Position numbers and translations under genes: made by a program. The notes beneath the pieces were generated by a model, which was given only the letters and a program-made list of their open reading frames with translations, searched no databases and was not told the DNA's origin. DNA of 64,000 nucleotides from Siphonodentalium dalli (Eukaryota; Mollusca; Scaphopoda; Gadilida; Siphonodentaliidae), in assembly GCA_032622095.1 (NCBI GenBank), contig CP136063.1, positions 181,887,956 through 181,951,955 on the forward strand. The letters are read 5' to 3'. This document shows, one piece after another, positions 1-11,744 of this stretch; position 1 is the stretch's first letter, and every line of letters starts with the position of its first letter.

Positions 1-1070
1 CCTAACGCGCACACCATCTATAGCCATGTCCCTGCAATGGGCCGAGACTGCGTCTATAGCACCATCTACTCACTCTATTAATCACAACCTGCCATTAATG
101 CAGTGAACAAAGTTGTTAGTGAAAAAAATCGGCCTTCCGTATTTATCTAAGTGCTAGAAGCCGCCTCAAGAATTTGAAAAAAAATCCTGGGTTAAAATGA
201 CAACTTTATCAATAATATTTGTCCATGAAATCTTTAAGTAAATAGGTTAAAGCATAGCTGACTGGAATTTCATGGAATTCATGGACCTTTGAGTGAGAAA
301 ATCGTAGTGAAAGGCTACCGGTCAATGGGACAAATCTACCCATTTCAATTCGCTATCGCTTTATGTGCTGCATTGAAAGTACTCAAGTGACCATGACGAT
401 GTTCACAGATTTACCCGTACCCGTTCCCGTTGGACGGGTATCGCAAAAGGCTAATACAAAAACAAAACTGTCTTTTGTATAATACAAAAAACTGTCAACA
501 CTTAGCTTCGATTTTGGGAGTTGTCCTCCGGCTAGCCGAACTAGGAAAAAAAGTGAGAGAATGCTATCTGGCTTCGAGTTAAATGGACATTTGGAGATCA
601 CGTGGTCAGAGGTTACAGGAGGTCATGAAACATGATAAAATGTACCATAGAATTTTCGTACCGTTTTCAACTCAAGGGAGTTAACCCTTCCTATTTAAAT
701 TGGGAATATACCATATAGATCAGTGGGTAAGATAACTTTGATGGAGATATTGCTCTTGTCCACTTTACTTAAGACGAGAACTGTCATAGTTTTGAAATTA
801 TTTGAATGGAACGCCGTGAGCAATTTGGAATTAAGTCTCATAATTTCTTGCTAACGTTATTTCATCAGCCCATTAGCAGTAGCACATGGCGTTGTGGACT
901 TACAACAGAAGAAGTTGCACAATTATGCAATAGATTTATCGCCATAAATAAGCGATGTGCATCTTTAATCATATTCGAAATGGCCCTCCAATTTTTCGTG
1001 GGAGAAAAATTTCACCATTTGTCGGCAGTTTTAAGATATCGAAGATAACATGAAAGTGTCAATGACACTG
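1..1070. other. No gene recognised; AT-rich flank
   Basis: I see no convincing exon, RNA gene or terminal inverted repeat here. Short ORFs (for example 806-1048) lack recognisable domains. The stretch around 915-1000 resembles 6495-6565 in the same orientation (shared blocks around 'gttgcacaat' and 'cgatgtgcatct'), so it belongs to an old dispersed repeat rather than a gene. Confidence 0.5.
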
Positions 1071-1193
1071 TAGCTCAACTTGAAAAGGGAAAAATTTCAT
1101 GTGTTACAGTCAATGGAGTGATTAGAAATGTGAAAAGTTGAAATTTCTAAGTAATACTAGATTATCAACATGAAGAGATATATATATAAAGTA

Positions 1194-2330
1194 AAATCCA
1201 AGATGGTTGCTGGCGGCTACATGTGTATGTTTTCAAATGAAATTCAAAAACATTTGATAGTTTCCATCTAGTAGATCAATAACAAGATTAATATGAAGTT
1301 TGGTGATGATTGGCTGAGGGAAGTGGACTGAAGGGTGTGCCAAAGAATTTTGTCATGTAAAGAGTGAAATCCAAGATGACTGCCAGCGGAAAATTGTTTT
1401 ATACCCCAAAATGACTCATTCCCATCTATATGTCAATGCTAACAGCCATGACAATTTCATAATGATCGGACCAAAGCTACGACTTGTAGCCCATGCCATA
1501 GGATTTAGTCATGCAATGAGTAAAATCCAAGATGACTGCCAGTGGCCATGTTTTATGGCCGAATGACCCCAAAATGACTCGTTCCCATCTACATGTCAAT
1601 GTTAACAGTAATGACAAATTTCATGATGATCCAACCAGAGGTACGACTTGTAGCCCTTGCCAAATGATTTAGTCATGCAAAGAGTAAAATCCAAGATGGC
1701 TGCTGGCAGCCAAGTTTTTAGGCCGAAAGACCCCAAAATGACTCGTTCCCATCTACATTTCAATATTAACATAAATGATAAATGTCATGATGATCAGACA
1801 AACAGTACGGCCTGTAGCTAGTGCTAATGGATTGAATTTTGAAATACAAGATGGCCACTGGCAGCCATGTTTTTTTGCCGAATGACCCCAAAATGACTCG
1901 TTCCCATTGACATGTCAATGTTAACATACATGACAAATTTCATGATGATCCGACTAAAGATACGACCTGTAGCCTGTGTCAAAGGATTTAGTCATACAAA
2001 GAGTAAAATCCAACATGGCTGCAGGTGGCCATGTTTTATGGCCGAATGATCCCAAAATGACTAGTTCCCATCTACATGTCAATACTAACTTCCACGACCA
2101 ATTTCATGATGATCAGACGAACACTCCAGCCTGTAGCCAGTGCTAATGGATTGAATTTTAAAATTCAAGATGGCCGCTGGCAGCCATGTTTTTTTGCCGA
2201 ATGACCCCAAAATGACTAGTTTCCCATCTACATGTCAATGTCAACACCCATGACAAATTTCATAATGATCCGACCAAAGGTACGCAAACACACACACACA
2301 CACATGGATGACGGATACCAAGCCATGGCA
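1194..2330. repeat. Tandem repeat, about 7 units of 155-170 bp
   Basis: Units begin with a variant of 'aaaatccaagatggctgc', near 1194, 1368, 1531, 1687, 1840, 2007 and 2160. Each continues through 'ccccaaaatgactcgttccc', 'acatgtcaatgttaac' and 'atgatgatc' to 'tagtcatgcaaagag'. Units differ by many substitutions, so the array is old. A CA run and a hairpin follow at its right end. Fragments of the same family occur near 20330-20480 and 20640-20700. No coding potential is seen. Confidence 0.85.
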
Positions 2331-2331
2331 A

Positions 2332-2363
2332 TAGCTCAAACTTTACAAAGTAAAGTTGAGCTA
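2332..2363. repeat. Terminal hairpin of the tandem-repeat element
   Basis: The sequence 'tagctcaaacttta' is followed after a short loop by 'taaagttgagcta', giving a near-perfect hairpin. The left side of the array has 'tagctcaactt' at about 1071, in the same orientation as the hairpin's left arm and inverted to its right arm. The array may therefore be a non-autonomous element about 1.29 kb long. A 3' hairpin followed by CTAA would suit a Helitron, but this is inference. Confidence 0.5.
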
Positions 2364-2440
2364 ATAAGCTGGATACGATAAGATAAAATGCGAGAGTATA
2401 AATATGTGAGTTCATTGTGTCAACTTCACGAATAAAAATA

Positions 2441-3080
2441 TAATTTTTAAATGTAAAATAACTTTTTCCTTAAGGGAAGCCCGAAACTGAACTATATGGA
2501 TTATTATCCTCGGCCTTGTGTTATCAGGAGGGTTAAAATTTATTGTCAGTCTATTGCCTACTCAGATCAATCAGTGCTCAGGATTAGCTACGCATGGATG
2601 TGTCTCGTGTAACTCTCGCGTTGTAACAATCCAGCTAGTCAGTTTTTAATTTTCCGACCGAATCATAGGATTTGCGAGTCGCGGGGTTGGGAATGGCACC
2701 GCCATGGGAGGGATCTCTGATAGTTCAGTTTCGGGCTTCCCTTAAGGAAAAAGTTATTTTACATTTAAAAATTAAATTTTTCCGCCAAGGAGAAGCCCTC
2801 AACTGAACTATATGGATTAGAATGCAAGCCCAGGAGGAGGCAACGAGCAATAAATTTAATATCCCAGTTTGACGGGAATGTACTCTTCCGAAAACAGATT
2901 TCATGTAAATGTGATTTAGTCATGAATCAGCCTTGATATGTTATGTGAAAGAGCTCATAAATTCAGATTCCAGTATTGCTCAAGCTTGTACCTGCCCCCC
3001 CCTGGTTTTAGGAAGAAACGTCCCAGGCAGTGCCACACCATACGCGCCAGCTAGAAACCGAGCAAGTAGAGACTTCTTCT
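2441..3080 (+). repeat. Inverted-repeat module, copy 1
   Basis: A block of about 640 bp that recurs inverted at 6833-7463. Inside it, 2441-2495 and 2721-2776 are themselves inverted copies (core 'cttaagggaagcccgaaac'), with a related end 'aggagaagccctcaactgaa' just beyond. It looks like a foldback DNA element plus flanking sequence. Short ORFs here (2933-3166 and antisense) fall in repeat DNA and show no domain. Confidence 0.75.
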
Positions 3081-3389
3081 TCAAAGCCATCAGACGCCAT
3101 GATAAGTATAGGAAGCATGTCAGTATCGACCACAGCAACAGAACACCCTGCATCAGGTTGAGATAAGGTACTATATGGAAGCCCACTCGGGGAATGGCTC
3201 GAACGAGGTATAAATGCTCTCGCAGTTGAAGTTAAGGTGCTTTGGCCCACCCCAATGCCAGAAGGTCAGCAAAAGATAAAATTAGAAGGATCCATTTGAC
3301 CAGAGAAAACCCCCCCACCGAATCTCCCGAATGCAGGTGGTCCAGACAAGCTGGAATAAACGTCGATGACATACCACTAGGATCCCATG

Positions 3390-3690
3390 ACGGCAGAGCA
3401 GGCCTGGATGTATCACGTGGGATGACGTTTCCAGGGGGACAAGACCGACCCTCGTAATGGGGTGGGCTACAGCGCCGTGGGGAAGCGTCAGAAGGCCTTT
3501 TGGCTGGAGCGCATTGAACGGCACCGGACATCGAGACTTCCCCACCCAGAACAGCCTCCAAATGCGAGTGTGCGGGTGTTCTGGAGGATTGGTTGCTCGA
3601 ATCTCCGAGAACTGCACGCTGCCACCCAAAGTCTGCTGATGCAGGACCAGGGGGGGCCGAACTGGTCCTGCCCGAGGTAAGACTGGTACG
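3390..3690 (+). repeat. Dispersed repeat, copy A
   Basis: Contains 'gcaggcctggatgtatc', 'ccagggggacaa', 'ccctcgtaatgg' and 'ccgtggggaagcgtcagaag', followed by a GC-richer stretch. The same order is found in diverged form at 4090-4690. The GC content is above that of the surroundings. It could be the remnant of a retrotransposon coding or terminal region, but no domain is recognisable in any frame. Confidence 0.6.
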
Positions 3691-4089
3691 TTTGCTCAAA
3701 TTGTTTAACCATGGACCAACAGGCCCTCATCCAACAATGACAATACCGCATATTGCCGCGTTTATTTCTTGAGCAACCCGCACAGTGTGTGGCCATCAAA
3801 GTCGAATCTCGTCGACTATAAGCAAGACAAGACATTCTGTTAGTTATTAGCAAGCGTAATACACAAAACATTTTGTTAGTTAATGCAAAATAATGTTAAT
3901 AAGGTAAATTCCGTTCATTATGTGGCCACGTGGTCTTACCTGCTAGAAATTAAACTGCAGGTAAGATATTGTCACTTCTCGGCGAAGAGAACGATGAGAA
4001 CCGATTTCTCCTGTGCAAGAACAGTTTTCGCGGTGCCCTTGCTTACGGTGAGGAGAATGTTTTATACGCGTACGGAAAGTCCTCCGAAG

Positions 4090-4690
4090 GTATAGCAGGC
4101 CTGGACATATCCCGAGGGAGAATGATTCCAGGGGGACAAAACCCACTCTCGTAATGGAGTGGGCCATGGACCGTGGGGAAGAGTCAGAAGTCTCAGTCCT
4201 TCCCAGATGACAGGAGCAATTGTACTCGCACCCATATGCAATTGTAAGTCTCTAATTCACGAGCATTAAACTTTGCCATCTCCCTCTTGACAAAATGTGC
4301 ATGGTTACAGTAACCGTTGATTCAATATTAAACTATTGGAGGTATATTTAAAAACCGGTCCCATCGCAGGTAAAGTATGGGAATGTGAAAGTGCAACTAA
4401 ACATGCATGTATCGAGGTCTATCCCACAAAGACATTTAATTTGAGAGAAACACAACGAACGATTATATTACGGATGCAATTACATCCGTCTTCTGAATTG
4501 TGAGAGAAAATGAGAGCTTGAGCTGCATTTTCATCTGGGAAGAACTGAAGGCTGGTTGGCTGGTGCGCTGTCAGCGGCACATGATGAGTCTTCCCCACCC
4601 TAAGGCTCAGGTGCTGAGGCGTGCGCCCATGAAGATTGGTTTTCCGAATCAACGATAGTAGCACCCCGCCAGTCACTGGTACTGGGCAGT
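4090..4690 (+). repeat. Dispersed repeat, copy B (interrupted)
   Basis: The first part (4095-4190) matches 3395-3490, including 'ccagggggacaaaacccac' and 'ccgtggggaagagtcagaag'. The second part (about 4545-4690: 'ggctggttggctggtgcgc', 'cttccccaccctaaggctc') matches 3490-3600. About 350 unrelated bases lie between, so copy B has an insertion or copy A a deletion. The two copies lie in the same direction about 700 bp apart. Confidence 0.55.
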
Positions 4691-4699
4691 GGTCATACA

Positions 4700-6830
4700 C
4701 GATATAGAGGCTTCTTGCGGAACGGCGCTGTATATGTGTGATGATACAAAAGCTGTCATTTGTGTTAGTCATTTAGGTATTCTATTCACCAGATAATCAT
4801 ATGGATATTTAGTAATAGAAGGAGAAGAGATATGTTTTGGACTCTTCTGAAATTGGCACTGGCAGGTCTGCGGAATGCAAAATATGCGCAAGCCGTAACA
4901 TACTAGTATGTGTCGGCTTTCTGGTTGTCCTTAGGTACCCATAAGTTACACAAACAGTTATAATCAGTATCGCGAGAGCCTCACACAACCTTGGCGCAAC
5001 CTAGATTTCGCAACCGTCATGTGAACCGAACCGTCGTGTGCCTCCAATACGCAGGCTATTTCACTTTTAATCTGTTCGATATGTGGAAATAGAAGGTTGA
5101 GAGCCAAGTGATGGGCTCAGTGGGAAAGGCTATTGGCAATGCATCTGGAGCACGTGACAATATATATGCATAGTAGTTCGCCGTTACTATTCACGGATTG
5201 AAAGTGCAGAAGTATGTCGGTATCGGTGAAAAATTGTCGCCATATTGATACAGTCAGTTCTTATGTCATTGAGCATGTAAGGCACTGATACCATTGGTAT
5301 GGAACTATTACGGCTGGCCATACATGTGTCATGCTCACCATTTGACCGGTTTGTGGCGATGAGGCACTGATACCATATTGGTCCTGATTAATGGACCAAT
5401 GAATGTTGAATGTATCGATACACTAATGTCTGAGGATAACAGTTCATGCCAGGTCACATCGGATAAGGCGACTTGCCACAAGTAGGCCAGTAGGCTCGCA
5501 ACAAGGATCTCATCCAAAATGTCACCAAAGAGTTCTGACCACGGACGGAATTAACATTGTATAGGTAAGCAAACTATAGCTGAAGGTTCAGGCTACTGCG
5601 CTTGCATGGCTGTGCAGTCTTGGAACAGGGGAACCCATTCAGCAAAATACAGTAAGTAATTGCAAAGAAACGGACACAATTGTCGCCAAGAGAAAGTCAG
5701 ATTATGATTTGATGGAGATCGCCATTCGATAATGTAAACTAGAAACGAAAATCCTTGTTGTCAAATCGTGTGTCTGATAATCCTATTCCCCAATCAAACC
5801 AGTTGCACGAGTTGTAGCAACCGGACACTGTCAACTCATACTATACATGTACGTAAAGAAAGAGACTATTATAGTATTACAGCATTATTTGACACAGGTC
5901 ATATAATACTAGATGTATAACAAACAGAATCGCCTTGTTGCTAACGATTATTCCATTGATACAATGATGGAAAGTGAATGGAATCGCAAGAACAGAGTCA
6001 GGATTGTCAAATAAATATTGTGAAGTCACTAACATCCGCGCCAACGTTCCAAGTATCCAAATACAAGCCCTCATGTTAAGACATTACAGGCTAGCTAAGA
6101 TTTGCAAATATTAATTGCTTAAGCACAATTAATGATAAGGACATAATGTATAGGTACAATGATGTTCTTCGATAATCATTTCCCAAACGTCGATGAAGTT
6201 CCAGTTGCTCAACGTCAACTTACAAAATACAATTAGTTGAGGCAAAGGAAATTACATCCGGTAACAAGTTCTATCTTAGTTATTTATTCATGTAAATTAG
6301 TGCCAAAGGAGATATTTCTGTCCTGGACAACGTTCTGCGCACTAACATAGCTGTTGCATATATGATATGGCAGTATACATAACCTGAACGAGGCGAAGAG
6401 ACGACGTCAGTAAATAAGATGTGTAGCGCGAAATTAGGCTACTCCGCATACCGCACCACGTGGATTCCGAAATTCGACAAGTCATGCCATCGTATATGTT
6501 GCACAATAATGCAATATAGGTTGGCCATAAGTAAACGATGTGCATCTGAGTCAAAATGGCCATCAATGGCGAATATGTCAACGTGATTCCAACGATGTTT
6601 TTGTCAAACTCAATCACAAATTCGTAGACGAAATGTGTCGATAGAAAACACGGAATTCGCGCATACAATGAAACGAAGAGTTTCTGCGAGTTCGTAAATT
6701 TTTTATTAAAAGACTGGGTAAGCAACGGATAAATTGTAAGTTGTTATCAACAATAAATATTGAGTTGATAACGCGCAATACAGAATAATACTTCCTTAAA
6801 ATTAACCACGTCCGATAGCTGGAGGAGGAA
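4700..6830. other. Non-coding stretch, no feature resolved
   Basis: AT-rich sequence with short ORFs in all frames and no domain, tRNA or terminal repeat that I can support. The string 'ggcactgataccat' occurs twice, near 5281 and 5365, so degraded tandem structure is present. The stretch near 6495-6565 is related to 915-1000. Confidence 0.4.
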
Positions 6831-6832
6831 TT

Positions 6833-7463
6833 AAGAAGTCTCTACTTGCTCGGTTTCTAGCTGGTGCGTATGGTGTGGCACTGCCTGGGACGTTTCTTCC
6901 TAAAACCAGGGGGGGGGGCAGGTACAAGCTTGAGCAATACTGGAATCTGAATTTATGAGCTCTTTCACATAACATATCAAGGCTGATTCATGACTAAATC
7001 ACATTTACATGAAATCTGTTTTCGGAAGAGTACATTCCCGTCAAACTGGGATATTAAATTTATTGCTCGTTGCCTCCTCCTGGGCTTGCATTCTAATCCA
7101 TATAGTTCAGTTGAGGGCTTCTCCTTGGCGGAAAAATATAATTTTTAAATGTAAAATTACTTTTTCCTTAAGGGAAGCCCGAAACTGAACTATCAGAGAT
7201 CCCTCCCATGGCGGTGCCATTCCCAACCCCGCGACTCGCAAATCCTATGATTCGGTCGGAAAATTAAAAACTGACTAGCTGGATTGTTACAACGCGAGAA
7301 TCACGCGAGAGTTACACGAGACGCATCCATGCGTAGCTAATCCCGAGCACTGATTGATCTGAGTAGGCAATAGACTGACAATAAATTTTATCCCTCCTGA
7401 TAACACAAGGCCGAGGATAATAATCCATATAGTTCAGTTGAGGGCTTCTCCTTGGCGGAAAAA
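6833..7463 (-). repeat. Inverted-repeat module, copy 2
   Basis: Reverse-complement copy of 2441-3080, including the poly-G/poly-C run and the 'gggacgtttcttcctaaaac' stretch. The inner fold is the same, but the outer end differs. Copy 2 ends in 'gagggcttctccttggcgg', whereas copy 1 begins with the 'ccttaagggaagcccgaa' type. The arms are close enough to suggest fairly recent duplication or gene conversion. Confidence 0.75.
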
Positions 7464-7772
7464 CAGTAATAATCAAATGGAATAATGTTGTGGAAATAAA
7501 ATTTTGTCAACTTACCTCTAGGTAGAAAAGGAAGAATGCCTGGCCTACCGGGAATGTTCAAATACTAAGTTCAACAAACAGCTATTTGTTGAACTTATTA
7601 TCTGAATATTTCCCACCAATGAATATGAATCTTTCTGCACATGTATTACCTGTTTGCTGTCTGGCATCTGTTTATATTTCTGAAACATCCCTCCACATGA
7701 ATAATAAATAATTCCAATATATTCTTTTGTAACTGATGGGAGAATCCATTATGTGAAGAAAGGTTAACTCAC

Positions 7773-7820
7773 CAATAGTGAAGGTCATGCCTGCTTCTGC
7801 CTCTATATTGTCATCATGAG
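7773..7820 (-). CDS. METAP1D: METAP1D exon 5 (last exon visible)
   Basis: A 48-bp exon with acceptor 'ctctttgcag' and donor 'gtgagt'. It enters in phase 1, so the codon split from exon 4 becomes Ala. It encodes HDDNIEAEAGMTFTI and leaves one G for the next exon, which should complete the Glu of the family's Phe-Thr-Ile-Glu motif (fourth metal ligand). Spacing from the upstream catalytic His matches the family (Glu at +32). The terminal exon or exons, with the fifth ligand in the Glu-His-Thr motif, were not found to the left. They lie outside the window, are too diverged to spot, or are lost. Confidence 0.82.
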
Positions 7821-8174
7821 CTGCAAAGAGAGATTGTTCATGAGAAAAAGTAAAAGTTGTCTGTCGTCTGCTTATATTTCCTGAATAATAAATCAAAACA
7901 TTCCAATGTATACTTTTATAACTGATGGGAGAATACAATTGGGTTTATCAATGGCTTAGCCATTAATGGTAAGTGGGTGACAGTTGATCAGACAGGGTAT
8001 ACATGGACCCCAGTACATTTCACGCCTGTGGTAATAAAACTCCATCCGACTATCCAACGCTTTGCTCACTAATCTTCTTGTTCCATTAAATTAGTGTGGA
8101 CACAAAGAAACCACATGGTTTTACTGACCACAGCTTCAGAATTATTCACCTGGCAAGAAACAGAAGCATTATTT

Positions 8175-9120
8175 TTACCCAAAGTTATAAAAAGAAATGA
8201 TGATTCTCATGCAATAACAGAATGAACAAAAGGTCACCAAACCAAGTGTCCCCAAAAAAGGTGGCTTTTTCGTACGGAATTTTTTTTTTTTTTTAACTCT
8301 GTCAAAATTCATCGGACCGTGACCAAATTCAAACTTGGCCTTTGTCTTCTGAAATTGGAACCACATACCAAATATCAAGAAATTCTGTTGAATATGCGGA
8401 CAGCACGATAAAAACACTTTCTAAGTTGAATAAGGGGCACAACTCCATCAAAAATCATCAAACCGTGACCACATTCGAACTTGGCCTGCGTCTTCTCAAA
8501 TATGAAGAGATTCAGTTGAATTTAAAAACAATCAGATAACTAAAAGTAAAGTTATCATCTGGAAACCAAAATAATCGGCAAGGACCATAGCTCCGGCATA
8601 AATGGGCAGTGCGACATCATATTCGAACTTGACCTATATTTGGAGCTGATAACCTCACATACCAAATTCGGTTCAGATCCGATCAAACAAACTAATGTTA
8701 TCATCCGGAAACCCCAAAACGACAAAATTCTAAGTCGAAAAGGAGCCATAACTCCGGCAAAAATGTGTGGACCGAACCCATATTCGAACATGACCTGTGT
8801 TTTGAGCTGGTAAACTCACATACCAAATTTGGTATTGATCCTATAGCCCAAAAATAGAATTCCCATCCTGAAACTTTACGGACGGACGGACAGATTCTAA
8901 GACGAAAAGGCACATAACTCTGGCAAAAATGGGTGGACTGAACTGAACCCATATTAGAACTTGACCTGTGTTTTCAGCTGGAGAACTCACATACCAAATT
9001 TGGTTTCGATACAATAGCCCAAAATAAAGTTCTGATCCAGACGGACGGAAACCGGCTATTTTATTAATAGTCCCCCATTTTTTTTTTTGGGGGACAACAA
9101 GCTGGATGATGACATCATCA
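8175..9120. repeat. Intronic tandem repeat, about 4-5 units of 150-165 bp
   Basis: Lies in the METAP1D intron between exons 4 and 5. Units repeat 'catattcgaacttgacc', 'gagctggtaaactcacatac', 'caaatttggt' and 'ccataactccggcaaaaatg'. The right end carries 'ggacggacgg' and a hairpin of 'tcccccat', T-run and 'gggggaca'. Related single units are seen near 10935-11060 and around 12540-12620/16540-16680. Overlapping ORFs are repeat translations. Confidence 0.8.
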
Positions 9121-9699
9121 CAACACAAGCTTTTGTCAGGAATGTGGTGGTGGTTTCAAAGACAATTTCTTCATTGAAGTATGGCAGTTATTTTATTGTT
9201 TAAGTGAAACTGATATATATGTTAAAGTTTTACTATGCTGTTACCCAGATAATGTTACATATGTATTTGGTAAATTTTTTAGTAAAACTAGAAAGTGTTT
9301 TATCCCAAAATGTGAGCCAGATTTCCCGAAATAGGAATATCAATCTCCCAAAATGCATGTAGTTGTTGACATGTATCGACTGAAATGTAATAAACAGTGC
9401 ATATTAATATCAATACTCTATAGACAATGTATTTTTATATCTGGATCTTATTGAAAAAATAATTGCGATAAGACTGGTGTAAGCATGATTCTCACATTAC
9501 GTGACGGGCTAATGTTGCATGTATTAAACTTATTATTGTACACATATTTTCTTCAATTTAAAAGAATCTTGTGAAAAATTATGTTTTAACAGCATCAAAA
9601 TCTTTGCGAGAAGGAGGCAATGATGGGGGGAGGGTATGAAGTATACTACATAACTGATTTGGTTAAGATTTGCTTCTCACATTATGAATAAAGACTTAC

Positions 9700-9797
9700 C
9701 AAAATGCATTATATCTGGAGGTCCATGGAAGTAACTGCCTATGCCATGTCCAACGAAATCTGGGACTATGCTATAACCAGATTCAGCTGCTACATCT
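9700..9797 (-). CDS. METAP1D: METAP1D exon 4
   Basis: A 98-bp exon with acceptor 'ccgtctgacag' and donor 'gtaagt'. Reading on from exon 3 it gives E-DVAAESGYSIVPDFVGHGIG followed by SYFHGPPDIMHF. GHGIG carries the third metal-ligand His (residue 236 in my joined protein). The FHG His is the second conserved active-site His. The distance of 63 residues from the HGD Asp equals that in E. coli MetAP (Asp108 to His171). Human METAP1D has a Trp-His where this copy has Met-His. Confidence 0.93.
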
Positions 9798-11580
9798 CTG
9801 TCAGACGGAGAAAATATAAGTCATAACATTACTGGTATAGAACTGGTTTAACAGCCAGAGTTGTAGTTTCTTCAATAACATTGAAAGCTCTCAATGTTTT
9901 TGCAAATTGAATAAAAAATTATTGAAATTTCGCCGATCAAATAACAACTTGCACAAAGGTGACCATATCAGCATATATCACCTAATGAGAGGCCAATCAC
10001 AATCAGCACATGTTTAACTCATCCCTTGGCAATAGTAAATTGCTATGGTTGGAATCATAATCTAGAGTTTTGATGTTGAATTATAGAGTATCCTGTTATG
10101 TACTATAATAGTATAGATAAATGTACATAATAACACAAATTATTGGAATGTATGGGTCAAAAGAGGAGGGCTAATATAACATCTAAACTATAGAGTCTGT
10201 CACCACTGCCATAGTGTAAGCAGTTCTATTTATATTGCTGCAAATTGCCATGTGAGATATAAAAATAATATAGTTGTTTAATGATGGAAAATGTTAAAAG
10301 ACATGGAATTGGTAAAGGGAGTAAATCTCCTATCTCTGGCCCTGTTTGATCCAATGTAAGTCCAAGCACCCAAGGACCTACAGTAGAACTCCATTGTTCT
10401 AGTTAATTAAATTCACCTGGCTAAATGGTGGTTAACAAAACACCAGTAGACATAAATAGTATCCATGCTCTGTGGAATTTGTTTATTCAAATGGTCGGAT
10501 AAGATCAAATCTGACATAGCATGTGGTCAAGTAATTAACTGTGCTTACTAAGCTCAAAGCAAGAAAGAGAGAAAGTATAACTTTGACAAGAATTTGGGGG
10601 GGGGGTAGGAGGAGAGAGAAGGGTAGAGAGTGTAGGGGAGGGGATAGAAGGTGGGAGGGTCACTATGAAAGTGTGATACCAGCTCTGGTTCTTTTTGACA
10701 GGTCGATCACATTTTAGCAATCTGAATACCTACCATCCAAGGCCCCTTCACGCCATGTCAGATTTATAAGCTTTGTGGTTCCCGAGAAGATGTTTAAATG
10801 AGTCTCAGTATTAAATTTTATTGAAGAATTTTGTTTTTTTAATATATGGTAATTGTTTTTTTTTTAAATTAAAGTTAAAAAAAAAGATTGAAAACAAATT
10901 TGTTAGTGTGTTAAATTGAGCAAGGAGTTCAATCTAAAAAAAATCTCATCAAACCCATATTTCGAACTCGATCTGTATTTCGGGCTGAGAAACTCACATA
11001 CCAAATTTGGTTACGATCAGATAAAAAATATTTGAGATATTGCAGCATGAGTGAAAAAGGGCCATAACTGCGTAAAATAAACTGGAATGTGTATTTTGGT
11101 CTGAGAAACTCATTTGAAAATGTTTTAGTTATTGCGCCATGTGTAAAGTGTCTATGCTCGGGCGGACGAATGACGAGTGGTCAATCTGAACGTCAACACT
11201 ATGTGTACCATAATATGGTATGAGTCATTACAGTCTTTGCCATAACATTCATGCAAAGTGGTACAAGTAATGTTTTCTTCTTTTTCAATACCAAGAAAAT
11301 AATATAAAGTGACTTCAGTAGTGCCATTGCTGTTGTAAATAATTTAATGAGGAAATATGCAGCGCTCTGCAACTGACCATATTCAGAGCTGTCTGTATTT
11401 TAAAGTTATTGCTCATTGCTGGAAATGTACACATTGGCTGCTGTAGATTGGCTGGTGTAGTTTGTTTACCAACATTGATTTCAAGATGCGAAATCTCGTC
11501 ATAAGCAAAATTATCGATAATGAAAATAAGAAAGTTTCACTGTTGGGCCACATCGTCATTGGCACATTAATTGTACTTAC
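9798..11580. other. METAP1D intron between exons 3 and 4
   Basis: AT-rich intron without a recognisable nested gene. A purine-rich tract lies at 10595-10660. A single unit of the 8.2-9.1 kb repeat family lies near 10935-11060 ('gagaaactcacataccaaat'). Otherwise nothing stands out. Confidence 0.7.
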
Positions 11581-11744
11581 TCTATTGCATTTCCAATTTC
11601 ACAGAGAAGTTCTCCATCAACCACTGCACCTATTCCTGCCTGCAGACATTGCTTTGTGGTTTCAACAAGTCGCCGCCCTTCCTCGTCTACATCTCCAATC
11701 AAAAATGTCTCTGCGACATCTCCATGGAAGCCACCATTATACAC
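11581..11744 (-). CDS. METAP1D: METAP1D exon 3
   Basis: A 164-bp exon, acceptor 'aattacag', donor 'gtaagt'. It begins VYNGGFHGDVAETFLIGDVD and continues EEGRRLVETTKQCLQAGIGA to the GNAIE end. HGD supplies the second metal-ligand Asp (residue 173 of the joined protein), exactly 11 residues after the first at the end of exon 2, as in the family. The exon ends in phase 2 and joins cleanly to exon 4. Confidence 0.94.

Noticed and set aside
2933-3699. Cluster of overlapping ORFs on both strands
   Set aside because: GC-richer repeat DNA duplicated at 4.1-4.7 and 6.8-7.1 kb; no frame shows a domain or is preserved between copies.
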